From positions 1 to 64,000 of the forward strand of contig NZ_JAANCN010000012.1 of NCBI RefSeq assembly GCF_011326735.1: 64,000 nt of DNA, given 5' to 3'. A program made the position numbers and the translations under genes. Positions 23,373 to 30,742 of the stretch are shown piece after piece. How positions within the stretch are numbered: position 1 is the first letter of the stretch; each line of letters starts with the position of its first letter. Under the pieces are notes generated by a model. It worked only from the letters and a program-made list of their open reading frames with translations. It ran no database searches and was not told the origin of the DNA. Origin of the DNA: Phycicoccus endophyticus (lineage in GTDB: Bacteria > Actinomycetota > Actinomycetes > Actinomycetales > Dermatophilaceae).

Positions 23373-24414
23373 CGTCCGGCAGCTCCTCCTCGTCGTCGTC
23401 GTCGACGACGAGCGCCGGGGGCGGGGTCGGGCGGGTCCGCACCGCGACGGGAGCGAGCGACGTGCGCCGGTAGTCGTCCTCGGCCTCGGCCGCGTGCACC
23501 GCGTCGTCGAGTCGCCGCAGCTGGGTCGAGAGCACCTCCACCGCGGGGACGTCCTTGCGGCCCAGGGCGTCCATGAGCCGGGCCAGCAGCGCGAGCTCGC
23601 TGCCGAGCCGGGCACGGACGAGCAGGTTGGGGTCCGGGCGCTCCACCCGCACGTGCGCATAGGCCTCGAGGACGGTCTCCACCGCGTCGGGGGAGGCCTC
23701 CGCGACGAGGGCGGCGAAGTCGTCGGCCGGGTCGGCCACCTTGGCGTCCTCCCACCCGGTCATCGCCTTGACCCGGCCGCTCGCGGAGTCGCGCTCGTCG
23801 CCGAACACGGCGAGGACCTCCTCACCGGTGAGGTCGCCGTGGGTCGGGGTCGCGGCGAACCGCCACAGCGCGACGTCCTCCAGGGCGCCCTCCCACCGGG
23901 TGAGCAGCGCGGTCGGCACCCGGCCGGTCTCCGCCGCCCGGTCGAGCTCGGCGAGCCGGCGGGTGCGGTAGGCGTCGGCGTCGTAGGTCGGCAGGCCGGC
24001 CTCCTCGAAGAGGGCCGGGTCGAGGTTGTGGACGGCGCCGAGGGCCCGGCCGAGCTCGGCGGCGAGCCCCGGGCCGGCGGGCAGCGACGCGAGCTCGAGC
24101 GGGTGCCCCGGCAGGTAGGGGTAGACGGCGGCCCGCCCGCAGCCCTCGACCGCGACGAACCCCTTGGGTGCCGGGACCGCGAAGGGCAGCCGCCTCGCGA
24201 GGAGGGCCAGGAGGGCGACGCTGCGGTCCATCTCGGCGCCGGCCATCTCGGTGCGCGGCGCCCGGACCACCCAGCGGCGGTGCTCGTCGTCCTCGACGAA
24301 CGCGATGTCGAAGGACTGCCCCGGCAGGCTGGGCGGCGCCTCCACGCTCACCGGGTCCAGGCCAGGGACGGCCGCGCTGGCCAGGGCGGCGAGGAAGGAG
24401 GGGCTGCGGTCCAC
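23344..24414 (-). CDS. Aminoglycoside-phosphotransferase-fold protein, probable pseudokinase
   Basis: A 356-residue APH/ChoK-fold protein with the N-lobe strands around FDIAFVEDDEHRRWVVRAPR and the catalytic-loop region THGDLTGEEVLAVF. Two catalytic positions are off: the Asn five residues after the catalytic Asp is Glu, and the metal-binding Asp of the usual IDWxDA motif is Gly (MTGWEDAKVADPADDF). The last ~60 residues are a Pro/Asp/Glu-rich tail (VVDDDDEEELPDV). GTG 24414 sits 6 nt after a TACCGT -10 on this strand (leaderless). The gene is divergent from nudC and convergent onto adnB. It may bind nucleotide or act as a regulator; true kinase activity is doubtful. Confidence 0.72.
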   Translation of the reverse strand: MDRSPSFLAALASAAVPGLDPVSVEAPPSLPGQSFDIAFVEDDEHRRWVVRAPRTEMAGAEMDRSVALLALLARRLPFAVPAPKGFVAVEGCGRAAVYPYLPGHPLELASLPAGPGLAAELGRALGAVHNLDPALFEEAGLPTYDADAYRTRRLAELDRAAETGRVPTALLTRWEGALEDVALWRFAATPTHGDLTGEEVLAVFGDERDSASGRVKAMTGWEDAKVADPADDFAALVAEASPDAVETVLEAYAHVRVERPDPNLLVRARLGSELALLARLMDALGRKDVPAVEVLSTQLRRLDDAVHAAEAEDDYRRTSLAPVAVRTRPTPPPALVVDDDDEEELPDVSEPRRGLG

Positions 24415-24420
24415 GCCCCC

Positions 24421-24448
24421 ACGGTAGGCGCTCGGGGCGGCCTAGGCT
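24421..24448. promoter_or_regulatory. Divergent leaderless promoters for the phosphotransferase-like gene and nudC
   Basis: ACGGTA at 24421-24426 reads TACCGT on the minus strand, 6 nt before GTG 24414. TAGGCT at 24443-24448 lies 7 nt before GTG 24456 of nudC. The two -10 hexamers are 16 bp apart in a 41-bp intergenic gap, so the two genes probably compete for or share polymerase. Confidence 0.6.
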
Positions 24449-24455
24449 GGGAGCC

Positions 24456-25391
24456 GTGGCCCGAGCCGACCATTCTCTTGCCCCGGTCGCCCTGACCCGG
24501 CGCCCCCTCGACCGACACGGTGAGCTGCGCGGCGACCCCGCCCTCCTCACCGACCGGCTCGCCGACCCCGCGACCCGGGTTCTCCACCTGCGGGGCGACA
24601 CCGCGCCGGTGACCGAGGGGCCCGAGGGGACGACACGGGTGCGCCTGCGGGCGCCGACGGCGACCGACGCCGACCATCTCGTGGTCTACCTCGGTGAGGC
24701 CGACGGGACCCACTACCTCGGCGTCGTCGAGGACCTGCCCGAGGGCGCCGAGCCCGCACCCGAGGAGCGCACCCTGCGCCAGGTCGGTGCCAGCCTCGAC
24801 GACGTCGGCGCGGCCCTGTTCGTCACGACCCTCGCCCTGGCCAACTGGCACCGCACGCACCGGTTCTGCCCGCGGTGCGGGGGGCGGACGGTGCCCGTGC
24901 TCGCCGGCTGGGTCCGCCGCTGCCCGGCCGACGGCAGCGACCACTACCCACGCACCGACGTCGCGGTCATCATGGCCGTCGTCGACGACGACGACCGCCT
25001 GCTCCTGGCCCGCGGTCGCGGGTTCCGCAGCGGTGGGATGTCGGTGCTCGCCGGGTTCGTCGAGCCGGGGGAGACGCTCGCGGCGGCCGTGGTGCGCGAG
25101 GTGGGGGAGGAGGTCGGGGTGGAGGTCGAGGAGGTGACCTACCTCGGCGACCAGCCCTGGCCGTTCCCGTCCTCGCTCATGGTGGGCTTCCGTGCCCGGG
25201 CACGCTCGACGGCGCTGCGCCTGCAGGAGGACGAGATCGCGGCGGCACGGTGGTTCACCCGGGACGAGCTGGCGGCGGCGGTCGCCGACGGCTCGCTCGT
25301 CATACCGGGCCGGGTCTCCATCGCCCGCCGGCTGCTCGAGCACTGGTACGGCGGGCGGCTGCAGGCCCCGGACGTCTCGACGATGCGCTGA
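24456..25391 (+). CDS. nudC: NAD+ diphosphatase NudC
   Basis: A 311-residue NUDIX enzyme that hydrolyses NAD(H) to NMN and AMP and removes NAD caps from RNA. It has the N-terminal NudC domain; a zinc ribbon starting FCPRCGG and RRCPADGSDHYPR, in which only three Cys are seen so the fourth ligand must differ; the Nudix box GFVEPGETLAAAVVREVGEE; and the NudC-specific PWPFPSSLM following it. Relatives usually have Ser-Gln before PWPFP; here it is Asp-Gln. The start GTG is given by a -10 TAGGCT 7 nt upstream (leaderless). Neighbours adnB and mrx1 match the mycobacterial order, but no potassium-channel gene lies between adnB and nudC. Confidence 0.92.
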   Translation: MARADHSLAPVALTRRPLDRHGELRGDPALLTDRLADPATRVLHLRGDTAPVTEGPEGTTRVRLRAPTATDADHLVVYLGEADGTHYLGVVEDLPEGAEPAPEERTLRQVGASLDDVGAALFVTTLALANWHRTHRFCPRCGGRTVPVLAGWVRRCPADGSDHYPRTDVAVIMAVVDDDDRLLLARGRGFRSGGMSVLAGFVEPGETLAAAVVREVGEEVGVEVEEVTYLGDQPWPFPSSLMVGFRARARSTALRLQEDEIAAARWFTRDELAAAVADGSLVIPGRVSIARRLLEHWYGGRLQAPDVSTMR

Positions 25392-25398
25392 GCGCCGC

Positions 25399-25659
25399 TC
25401 AGCCCAGCCGCTCGCGCACCTCGGCGAGCGAGGGGTTGGTGGCGTGCGTGCCGTCGGGGAAGAGGACGGTGGGAACCGTGCGGTCGCCGCGGTTGGCGAG
25501 CACGACGAAGTCCGCGCCGTCGGGCCGGCGGTCGATGTCGACCTCGGTGAACGGGATGCCGGCGCGCTCCAGGCCCGACCTGAGCCGGGCGCAGAACCCG
25601 CACCACGAGGTGGAGAACATCGTCACCGAACCGGCCGGGGGTGGGGTGGGGTCGCTCAT
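25399..25659 (-). CDS. mrx1: Mycoredoxin (glutaredoxin-like, CGFC)
   Basis: An 86-residue thioredoxin-fold oxidoreductase that reduces mixed disulfides formed with mycothiol. The active site is TSWCGFCARL (Cys20, Cys23), followed by the conserved TVPTVLFPDG cis-proline loop (~61-70) and C-terminal NPSLAEVRERLG. CGFC replaces the more common CGYC of mycobacterial Mrx1. ATG 25659 is used; longer frames are antisense to uvrD2. The upstream sequence fits a SigR-type promoter. It lies between nudC and uvrD2, convergent with nudC (7-bp gap). The cell presumably makes mycothiol, consistent with the sigR-rsrA pair at 55.6 kb. Confidence 0.9.
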   Translation of the reverse strand: MSDPTPPPAGSVTMFSTSWCGFCARLRSGLERAGIPFTEVDIDRRPDGADFVVLANRGDRTVPTVLFPDGTHATNPSLAEVRERLG

Positions 25660-25668
25660 ACCGGGACC

Positions 25669-25694
25669 AACAGCGCGTGGGCGCCCGGCCTTCC
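25669..25694 (-). promoter_or_regulatory. SigR/SigH-type promoter for mycoredoxin
   Basis: On the minus strand GGAAG (25694-25690), an exact 18-nt spacer and GTT (25671-25669) match the actinobacterial SigR/SigH consensus GGAAT/C-N18-GTT, with one -35 deviation. The ATG begins 9 nt after GTT, so the transcript would have almost no leader. Mycoredoxin belongs to the thiol-stress regulon in other actinobacteria (recalled), which makes the match credible. Confidence 0.6.
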
Positions 25695-25744
25695 CACCCG
25701 GGCGGGCGAGCCGTCGTCGGGGTCTCGACCTAGGATCGGGGGCG

Positions 25745-27862
25745 ATGTCGACCCTCCCCGTCCACCCCGGCGCCGACGACGTCCTCGGAGCGCTCGACCC
25801 CGAGCAGCGCGAGGTGGCCGCCCACCCGCTCGGCCCGATGTGCGTGCTCGCCGGCGCCGGCACCGGCAAGACCCGGGCGATCACCCACCGGGTCGCCTAC
25901 GGGGTGCTCTCGGGGGCCTACCAGCCCCAGCGGGTGCTCGCCGTCACGTTCACCGCCCGGGCTGCGGGAGAGATGCGCACCCGGCTGCGGGACCTGGGTG
26001 TCGGCGGGGTGCAGGCCCGCACCTTCCACGCCGCCGCCCTGCGCCAGCTGCACTACTTCTGGCCCCAGGCCATCGGGGGTCCGGCGCCGGAGGTCATGCC
26101 GCACAAGGCCGGTGCCGTCGCCGAGGCCGGAGGCCGGCTGCGGCTGCGGCTGGACTCGGCCGCGGTGCGCGACCTCGCTGCCGAGATCGAGTGGGCCAAG
26201 GTCTCGATGCTCACCGCCGACGGCTACCCGGCGGCCGTCGCCCGGGCGCGCCGCGAGCCACCGGCCGGCCTCGACGCGACGGCGATGGCCCGCCTGCTCG
26301 CGACGTACGAGGAGGTCAAGGGGGACCGCGGCGTCATCGACTTCGAGGACGTCCTGCTCCTCATGGCCGGCATCCTCGGCGAGCACGAGCAGGTGGCGCG
26401 GGCGGTCCGGGCGCAGTACCGGCACTTCGTCGTCGACGAGTACCAGGACGTCAACCGGCTCCAGCAGACCCTGCTCGAGCTCTGGCTCGGCGAGCGCGAG
26501 GACGTCTGCGTCGTCGGTGACCCCGCCCAGACGATCTACTCCTTCACCGGGGCCTCTCCGGAGCACCTGCTCGGCTTCCGGGCCCGCCACCCCGCGGCCC
26601 GTGTCGTGGAGCTCGTCCGCAACTACCGCTCCAGCCCCCAGGTCGTCGGGCTGGCCAACCTCGTCCTGCGCAGCCCGGGAGGGGGGCGGCGCTCGGGCTC
26701 GGTCGAGCTGCGGGCCCAGCGCGCGGACGGCGTCGGCCCCGAGCTCCTCGTCGCCGACGACGACCCCGCCGAGGCCGACCAGGTGGCCGAGCGCATCCGT
26801 CGTCACCTCGACGACGGGCACCCCGCGGCCCAGGTCGCGGTGCTCTTCCGCACCAACGGCCAGAGCGAGCTGTTCGAGTCCGCCCTCGCCGAGCGCGGCA
26901 TCCCCTACCTCGTCCGGGGCGGGGAGCGCTTCTTCTCCCGCAAGGAGGTCCGCGACGCCCTCGTGCTGCTGCGCGGCGCGGCCCGCAGCGACGACGGTGA
27001 GGTCGCCCTGCCCGACCTCGTCCGCGACGTCCTCGTCGGGGCGGGGTGGACCCGCGAGCCCCCCGCCGCCGGGGGTGCCGCCCGCGAGCGCTGGGAGTCG
27101 CTGGCCGCCCTCGCCGGGCTCGCCGACGACCTGTCCGCCGCCGACACCACGGCCCGCCTCCCCGCGTTCGTCCGCGAGCTCGACGAGCGCGCGGCCGCCC
27201 AGCACGCTCCGACCGTGCAGGGGGTCACCCTCGCCTCGCTGCACGCCGCCAAGGGGCTGGAGTGGGACACCGTCTTCCTCGTCGGGTGCTCCGACGGGCT
27301 GCTGCCGATCACCATGGCCGACACGCCCGAGGAGGTCGAGGAGGAGCGTCGGCTGCTCTACGTCGGTGTGACCCGTGCCCGCGAGCGGCTCGTCCTCAGC
27401 TACGCGCGAGCCCGCACGCCGGGCGCCAAGGCGACCCGGCGACCCTCGCGCTTCCTCGACGGGACCGAGCCGGTGCTCGGCGCCGCGGCGCGCAGCCAGC
27501 CCCGGCGCCGCAGGGGCTCGACGCGCGAGCGCTCCGCCGCGCCCTCCGTGTGCCGGGTGTGCGGCGGAGGGCTCGCCACGGCCAAGGAGCGCACCATCGG
27601 CCGGTGCGCGGGCTGCCCGCCGACGATGGACGAGCAGCTCTTCGAGCAGCTGCGACAGTGGCGCCTCGAGACCGCCCGGGAGCTCGACGTCCCCGCGTAC
27701 GTCGTGTTCACCGACGCCACCCTGACCGCCATCGCCGAGCGCACCCCCGGCGACACGAGCGAGCTCTCTCGGATCGCCGGGGTCGGCCCGGCCAAGCTGG
27801 AGCGCTTCGGCGCGTCGGTCCTGGCCATTCTCGAGGAGTTCACCGAGGGGCAGAAGGCCTGA
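25745..27862 (+). CDS. uvrD2: UvrD2-type ATP-dependent DNA helicase with zinc tetracysteine and HRDC domains
   Basis: A 705-residue superfamily 1A 3'-5' helicase. Motor motifs: AGAGTGKTRAI (Lys42), TFTARAAGEMRTRL, DEYQDVNRL (D231), GDPAQTIYSFTGA, SLHAAKGLEWD and LYVGVTRAR. Downstream are the UvrD2-specific tetracysteine zinc site CRVCGG ... CAGC (C603, C606, C621, C624) and an HRDC domain (~630-705: LFEQLRQWRLETARELDVPA). In M. tuberculosis UvrD2 is essential and its tetracysteine motif matters for unwinding (recalled). ATG 25745 lies 8 nt after TAGGAT (leaderless). It is followed by the whiB7 leader on the same strand. Confidence 0.94.
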   Translation: MSTLPVHPGADDVLGALDPEQREVAAHPLGPMCVLAGAGTGKTRAITHRVAYGVLSGAYQPQRVLAVTFTARAAGEMRTRLRDLGVGGVQARTFHAAALRQLHYFWPQAIGGPAPEVMPHKAGAVAEAGGRLRLRLDSAAVRDLAAEIEWAKVSMLTADGYPAAVARARREPPAGLDATAMARLLATYEEVKGDRGVIDFEDVLLLMAGILGEHEQVARAVRAQYRHFVVDEYQDVNRLQQTLLELWLGEREDVCVVGDPAQTIYSFTGASPEHLLGFRARHPAARVVELVRNYRSSPQVVGLANLVLRSPGGGRRSGSVELRAQRADGVGPELLVADDDPAEADQVAERIRRHLDDGHPAAQVAVLFRTNGQSELFESALAERGIPYLVRGGERFFSRKEVRDALVLLRGAARSDDGEVALPDLVRDVLVGAGWTREPPAAGGAARERWESLAALAGLADDLSAADTTARLPAFVRELDERAAAQHAPTVQGVTLASLHAAKGLEWDTVFLVGCSDGLLPITMADTPEEVEEERRLLYVGVTRARERLVLSYARARTPGAKATRRPSRFLDGTEPVLGAAARSQPRRRRGSTRERSAAPSVCRVCGGGLATAKERTIGRCAGCPPTMDEQLFEQLRQWRLETARELDVPAYVVFTDATLTAIAERTPGDTSELSRIAGVGPAKLERFGASVLAILEEFTEGQKA

Positions 27863-27911
27863 GCGGCAGCGTTACTCGTCCACCCGGCCGCCCGCGCCCG
27901 CCCGCTCGCGC

Positions 27912-27951
27912 AATAAACCCGTTGCCGCCGCTCGCGCGGCGGTCCTACAGT
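27912..27951 (+). promoter_or_regulatory. whiB7 promoter with AT-rich WhiB7-binding element
   Basis: AATAAA (27912-27917) lies 4 bp upstream of -35 TTGCCG (27922-27927), then an 18-bp spacer and -10 TACAGT (27946-27951). An A/T patch immediately upstream of the -35 is the known WhiB7 target, where the C-terminal AT-hook contacts DNA while WhiB7 binds SigA, so the gene should be autoactivated. It stands out as the only A/T stretch in about 100 bp of G+C-rich sequence. Confidence 0.72.
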
Positions 27952-28020
27952 GGCGGGCAGCACCTCGCGTGCCCGCCCGGGGACACGAGCAGACCGAGAC
28001 CGCGAAGGAGGGTTGGAGAG

Positions 28021-28260
28021 ATGGAGAAGACGATGTCGACCACCGGTATGACGGCGACCGCCGCTGCCCGTGCCCAGGACGCCGTCTGGTTCGGCTCCAA
28101 CACCGCCCACGCGGTCGACCTGGGTCGCTTCCAGGGGCGCAGTGTCTCCGCCACCGGTCTCGGCGCGCGTGATCGCGTGGCCGCCGACCGCGCCGGCTTC
28201 GGCATCGCCGTCCCGACCACCGGATCCGTGGACCCCTGCCTCGACGGGCCACCTGTGTAG
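28021..28260 (+). CDS. whiB7 leader ORF (uORF, 79 aa)
   Basis: A 79-codon leader ORF with ribosome signals (AAGGAGGG at 28005-28012 and GGAGAG just before ATG), starting about 65 nt after the predicted whiB7 transcription start. The peptide has no recognisable domain (Thr/Ala-rich N-terminus, one WFGSN stretch). Its role is more likely as a translation sensor. Codons near its end contain GGATCCGTGG (28222-28231), fully able to pair with the 5' arm of the downstream terminator. Ribosome stalling by antibiotics would therefore favour read-through. A shorter start at ATG 28033 is possible. Another frame in this region (28070-28273) lacks a ribosome site. Confidence 0.7.
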   Translation: MEKTMSTTGMTATAAARAQDAVWFGSNTAHAVDLGRFQGRSVSATGLGARDRVAADRAGFGIAVPTTGSVDPCLDGPPV

Positions 28261-28313
28261 AGCCACAGGCTGACCCTCGAGGCCGCGGATCCCACCCGGG
28301 ATCCGCGGCCTTT
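28222..28313 (+). promoter_or_regulatory. whiB7 transcription attenuator: antiterminator / terminator switch
   Basis: Terminator: GGCCGCGGATCCC (28281-28293), loop ACCC, complementary arm 28298-28310, then TTTGT, a 13-bp stem (14 with the A28280-T28311 pair) and a short T-tract. Antiterminator: GGATCCGTGG (28222-28231) pairs at all 10 positions (one G-U) with CCGCGGATCC (28283-28292), the core of the terminator's 5' arm. A small hairpin CCTGTG/CACAGG (28252-28269) straddles the uORF stop codon. Free translation of the uORF should disrupt the antiterminator and end transcription before whiB7. Confidence 0.8.
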
Positions 28314-28481
28314 GTCATGCAGCCACCCCGGCACCCCACCACCCACCGAAGACGCGAGGACCAGATGAGCACCCACGAGCGCGACGAGCGCGACCACCCA
28401 CCCCATCCCGAGCGCGCCGGCCCGTGCGCGCGCACCGACCAGCGCCACACCCGGCGCGCCCACTGCGGAGGTGAGGCCCCG

Positions 28482-28772
28482 ATGCAGCTGACCGACCTGC
28501 TCGACCTGCACGAGAGGGCCGTCGCCGACGGCGGGGGCGTGCCGTGCCGCGAGCACGACGCCGAGCTGTGGTTCGCGGACACCCCCGAGGGCGTCGAGCT
28601 CGCCAAGGGCCTGTGCCGGGCCTGCCCGGTGCGTGCGACCTGCCTCGCCGGTGCCCTCGAGCGGCGAGAGCCCTGGGGCGTCTGGGGCGGCGAGCTGTTC
28701 GTCCAGGGAGCCACCGTCGCCCGCAAGCGGCCCCGGGGGCGCCCGCGCAAGGCGGACGTCGCGGCCGCCTGA
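28482..28772 (+). CDS. whiB7: WhiB7 transcriptional activator (Fe-S, AT-hook)
   Basis: A 96-residue WhiB-family protein controlling intrinsic antibiotic resistance. It coordinates a 4Fe-4S cluster with C22, C45, C48 and C54 (CRACPVRATC) and has the WhiB turn EPWGVWGGE (63-71), which contacts SigA region 4. The C-terminal AT-hook RGRPRK (85-90) distinguishes WhiB7 from other WhiB proteins. ATG 28482 is preferred for its ribosome site GGAGGTGAGG; an in-frame ATG at 28365 would add 39 hydrophilic residues. Expression should be governed by autoactivation and by the leader attenuator. Neighbours uvrD2 (upstream) and UbiB (downstream) match mycobacteria. Confidence 0.93.
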   Translation: MQLTDLLDLHERAVADGGGVPCREHDAELWFADTPEGVELAKGLCRACPVRATCLAGALERREPWGVWGGELFVQGATVARKRPRGRPRKADVAAA

Positions 28773-28811
28773 CCCCCCCACGTAGACCACGACCCACGAC
28801 AGGAGAACGCC

Positions 28812-28943
28812 ATGTACCACCGACGGATGCAGCAGGTCCGTCGCGTCGTGCACCGACGCCGTGTCCACGAGATGCAGCGCCGGGAGCGCGAGGCGGCGAA
28901 CCGGCAGGAGATGCAGTCGCTCGTCCACGCCGTCGTCCGGTGA
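28812..28943 (+). CDS. 43-residue basic small protein downstream of whiB7
   Basis: A short ORF with a strong ribosome site (AGGAGAA, spacing ~5) 39 bp after whiB7 and just before a perfect terminator hairpin, so it is probably the last cistron of the whiB7 transcript. The peptide is strongly cationic (about 12 Arg of 43) with regular Met/Gln/Arg/Glu spacing (VHEMQRREREAANRQEMQ), consistent with one amphipathic helix that could contact RNA, the ribosome or membrane. I do not recognise it. Context suggests a role in the antibiotic-stress response. Confidence 0.6.
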   Translation: MYHRRMQQVRRVVHRRRVHEMQRREREAANRQEMQSLVHAVVR

Positions 28944-28957
28944 GGCCGGCACCGACC

Positions 28958-28990
28958 CCGCTGCCCCCGGCGCCGTGCCGGGGGCAGCGG
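28958..28990 (+). terminator. Terminator of the whiB7 transcript
   Basis: A perfect 14-bp stem (CCGCTGCCCCCGGC and complement) with a 5-nt loop, 15 bp after the 43-codon ORF. No T-tract. The remaining sequence to about 29.1 kb holds no gene I can support. Confidence 0.7.
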
Positions 28991-29108
28991 CCGTCCACGG
29001 CAGCGGGCCGAGGACCGTGACCGCAGATGCGCGGCCGGTCGTGCCCGTGGTGCGAGAGCGTGACGTGTGGCGCGCCCTGGCCGGCTGCCTGCTGGCTACC
29101 CTGAGGAC

Positions 29109-29383
29109 ATGGCCGCACCCGATCTCCTCCCGCAGCGCGTCGCGCCGAGGCCGCCGGCGGCGGAGTGGGGCTGAGGGTGGCATCCGAGGCCGGAGCCGAG
29201 GGGCCGCCCGGCCCGGTCTGCGCGACGTGCGGTGCGAGGGCCTCCGGAGCCGAGGAGGCCGCCCTCGCGCGGCTGACGTGGACGCGCGGCAGCGAGGGGG
29301 GCCGGGAGGTCTGGACGTGCGGCGCGTGCAGCCGTCGCCACCTGCGCAGCATCGAGGGCAAGCTCGACTCCGCGTGGTGGTGA
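29109..29383 (+). CDS. Small zinc-ribbon-like protein, apparent 1-nt frameshift
   Basis: The C-terminal part (from GTG 29165 or 29177) has two CxxC pairs (PVCATCGARA and WTCGACSRRHLR) and ends EGKLDSAWW, so a ~90-residue zinc-ribbon protein is likely. A better start exists: ATG 29109 follows a -10-like TACCCT by 6 nt, but that frame ends after 21 codons (...PPAAEWG stop at 29174). One extra G in the GGGG run at 29167-29170 would join it smoothly to GLRVASEAG. Either the gene is frameshifted (or the sequence has a homopolymer error), or it starts at the internal GTG. Convergent with the UbiB gene. Function unknown. Confidence 0.55.
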
Positions 29384-29395
29384 GCCCGGGCGGGC

Positions 29396-30742
29396 TCAGC
29401 GTGCGGGCGGCAGCCGCGGCTCGTCGATGCCGGGCAGGTAGGCGCAGACCATCTCGCGCAGGGGCACCGTGCCGCCGACCTGGCTGAGCACCCCGATCCC
29501 GCCCAACCACACCCGGTGGATCAGGAGGTACTCCGGCGGCAGGTTGAGCTTGAGGCCGACGAGGAACTGTGGCCGCCGGGGGTCCTGGATCTGGGCTGCC
29601 GCTGCGCGCAGCCAGCCGCGGCTGAAGGTGAACTCCTCGTGGAGGACCGGCTCGACGAGCGGCGCGAGGTACTCGAGCAGCCCCTCCGGGTCGATGTCGA
29701 TGCCGGAGCGGATGAAGCCCTCGGTGCGCAGGCCCTGCTCGAGGGTGTCGGCGTCCCCGGCGAGGGCGGCCGTGAGCAGCCGGCCCATCGCCGGGGGCAG
29801 GCCGTCGGGCAGCCGGTTGACGGCGCCGAAGTCGAGCACCCCGAGGCGGCCGTCCGGGGTCACCCGGAAGTTGCCCGGGTGCGGGTCGGCGTGCAGGAGC
29901 CGGGCCCGGTTCGGGGCGCGCAGATGGAACTCGAGGTAGAGCGAGGCCGCCTCGTCCCGCTCCTGCGGGCTCCCGTCGGCGATGACCCGGGCCAGCGGGG
30001 TCCCCTCGACCCACTCGGTGACGAGCACCTGCGGCGACTCGACGAGGACGTCGGGGACAAGGACGTCCTCGTCGTCGCGGAAGGCCCGCGCGAAGTGACG
30101 CTGGTGGCGGGCCTCGAGGGAGTAGTCCAGCTCCTCGCGCATCCGGGCGCGCAGCTCGTCCATGATCGGCTTGATGTCGACGCCCGGCACCCACGAGCCC
30201 GCGACCCGGGCGACCCGGGAGATCTGGTTGAGGTCGGACAGCAGCGCCTTGCCCGCGCCCGGGTACTGGATCTTCACCGCGACCTCACGCCCGTCGCGCC
30301 ACACCGCCCGGTGGACCTGGCCGATCGACGCCGACGCCGCGGGGACGTCGTCGAACTCGACGAGCTTGGTGCTGGCCCAGCGCGGCCCGAGCTCCTCGGC
30401 GAGGATGGCGTGCACTCGGGCGGCACCCATCGGCGGGCCGGACTCCTGCAGCCGGGTCAGTGTCGCCCGGTAGGGGGCGACGACCTCCTCGGGCATCGCG
30501 GCCTCCATGACCGACAGCGCCTGGCCGAACTTCATCGCGCCGCCCTTGAGCTGGCCGAGGACGGAGAAGAGCTGCTCGGCCGTGCGGGCCTGCATCTCGG
30601 CGGCCACGGCCTCCGCGGGGCGCCCACCGACCCGCTTGCCGACGCCCAGGGCGACCCGCCCGGCGTGCCCGAGCGGCAGCCCGGCGAGCCGGGCGGCACG
30701 CGCGATCGAGGACCCCGGGATCTCGCGCTCTCGCTCGCTCAC
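29396..30742 (-). CDS. UbiB/ABC1/AarF-family atypical kinase
   Basis: A 448-residue UbiB-type protein-kinase-like ATPase. It has the family's inhibitory KxGQ motif (LKGGAMKFGQALS), Ala-rich nucleotide loop (PAASASIGQVHRA), VAVKIQYPG lysine, EELDYSLEA, catalytic HADPHPGNF and metal-binding VLDFGAVNRLP. UbiB proteins support quinone/isoprenoid lipid metabolism; this is the soluble actinobacterial branch (Rv3197-like), recently tied to antibiotic tolerance in mycobacteria (recalled, uncertain). GTG 30742 overlaps the upstream stop as GTGA, so translation is coupled to the E1-like protein. Being next to whiB7 is conserved. Confidence 0.92.
   Translation of the reverse strand: MSEREREIPGSSIARAARLAGLPLGHAGRVALGVGKRVGGRPAEAVAAEMQARTAEQLFSVLGQLKGGAMKFGQALSVMEAAMPEEVVAPYRATLTRLQESGPPMGAARVHAILAEELGPRWASTKLVEFDDVPAASASIGQVHRAVWRDGREVAVKIQYPGAGKALLSDLNQISRVARVAGSWVPGVDIKPIMDELRARMREELDYSLEARHQRHFARAFRDDEDVLVPDVLVESPQVLVTEWVEGTPLARVIADGSPQERDEAASLYLEFHLRAPNRARLLHADPHPGNFRVTPDGRLGVLDFGAVNRLPDGLPPAMGRLLTAALAGDADTLEQGLRTEGFIRSGIDIDPEGLLEYLAPLVEPVLHEEFTFSRGWLRAAAAQIQDPRRPQFLVGLKLNLPPEYLLIHRVWLGGIGVLSQVGGTVPLREMVCAYLPGIDEPRLPPAR

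Noticed and set aside
28070-28273. 67-codon frame inside the whiB7 leader
   Set aside because: No ribosome site, and Pro/Ser-rich shadow composition; the 28021 uORF has both start and ribosome signals and ends just before the attenuator.
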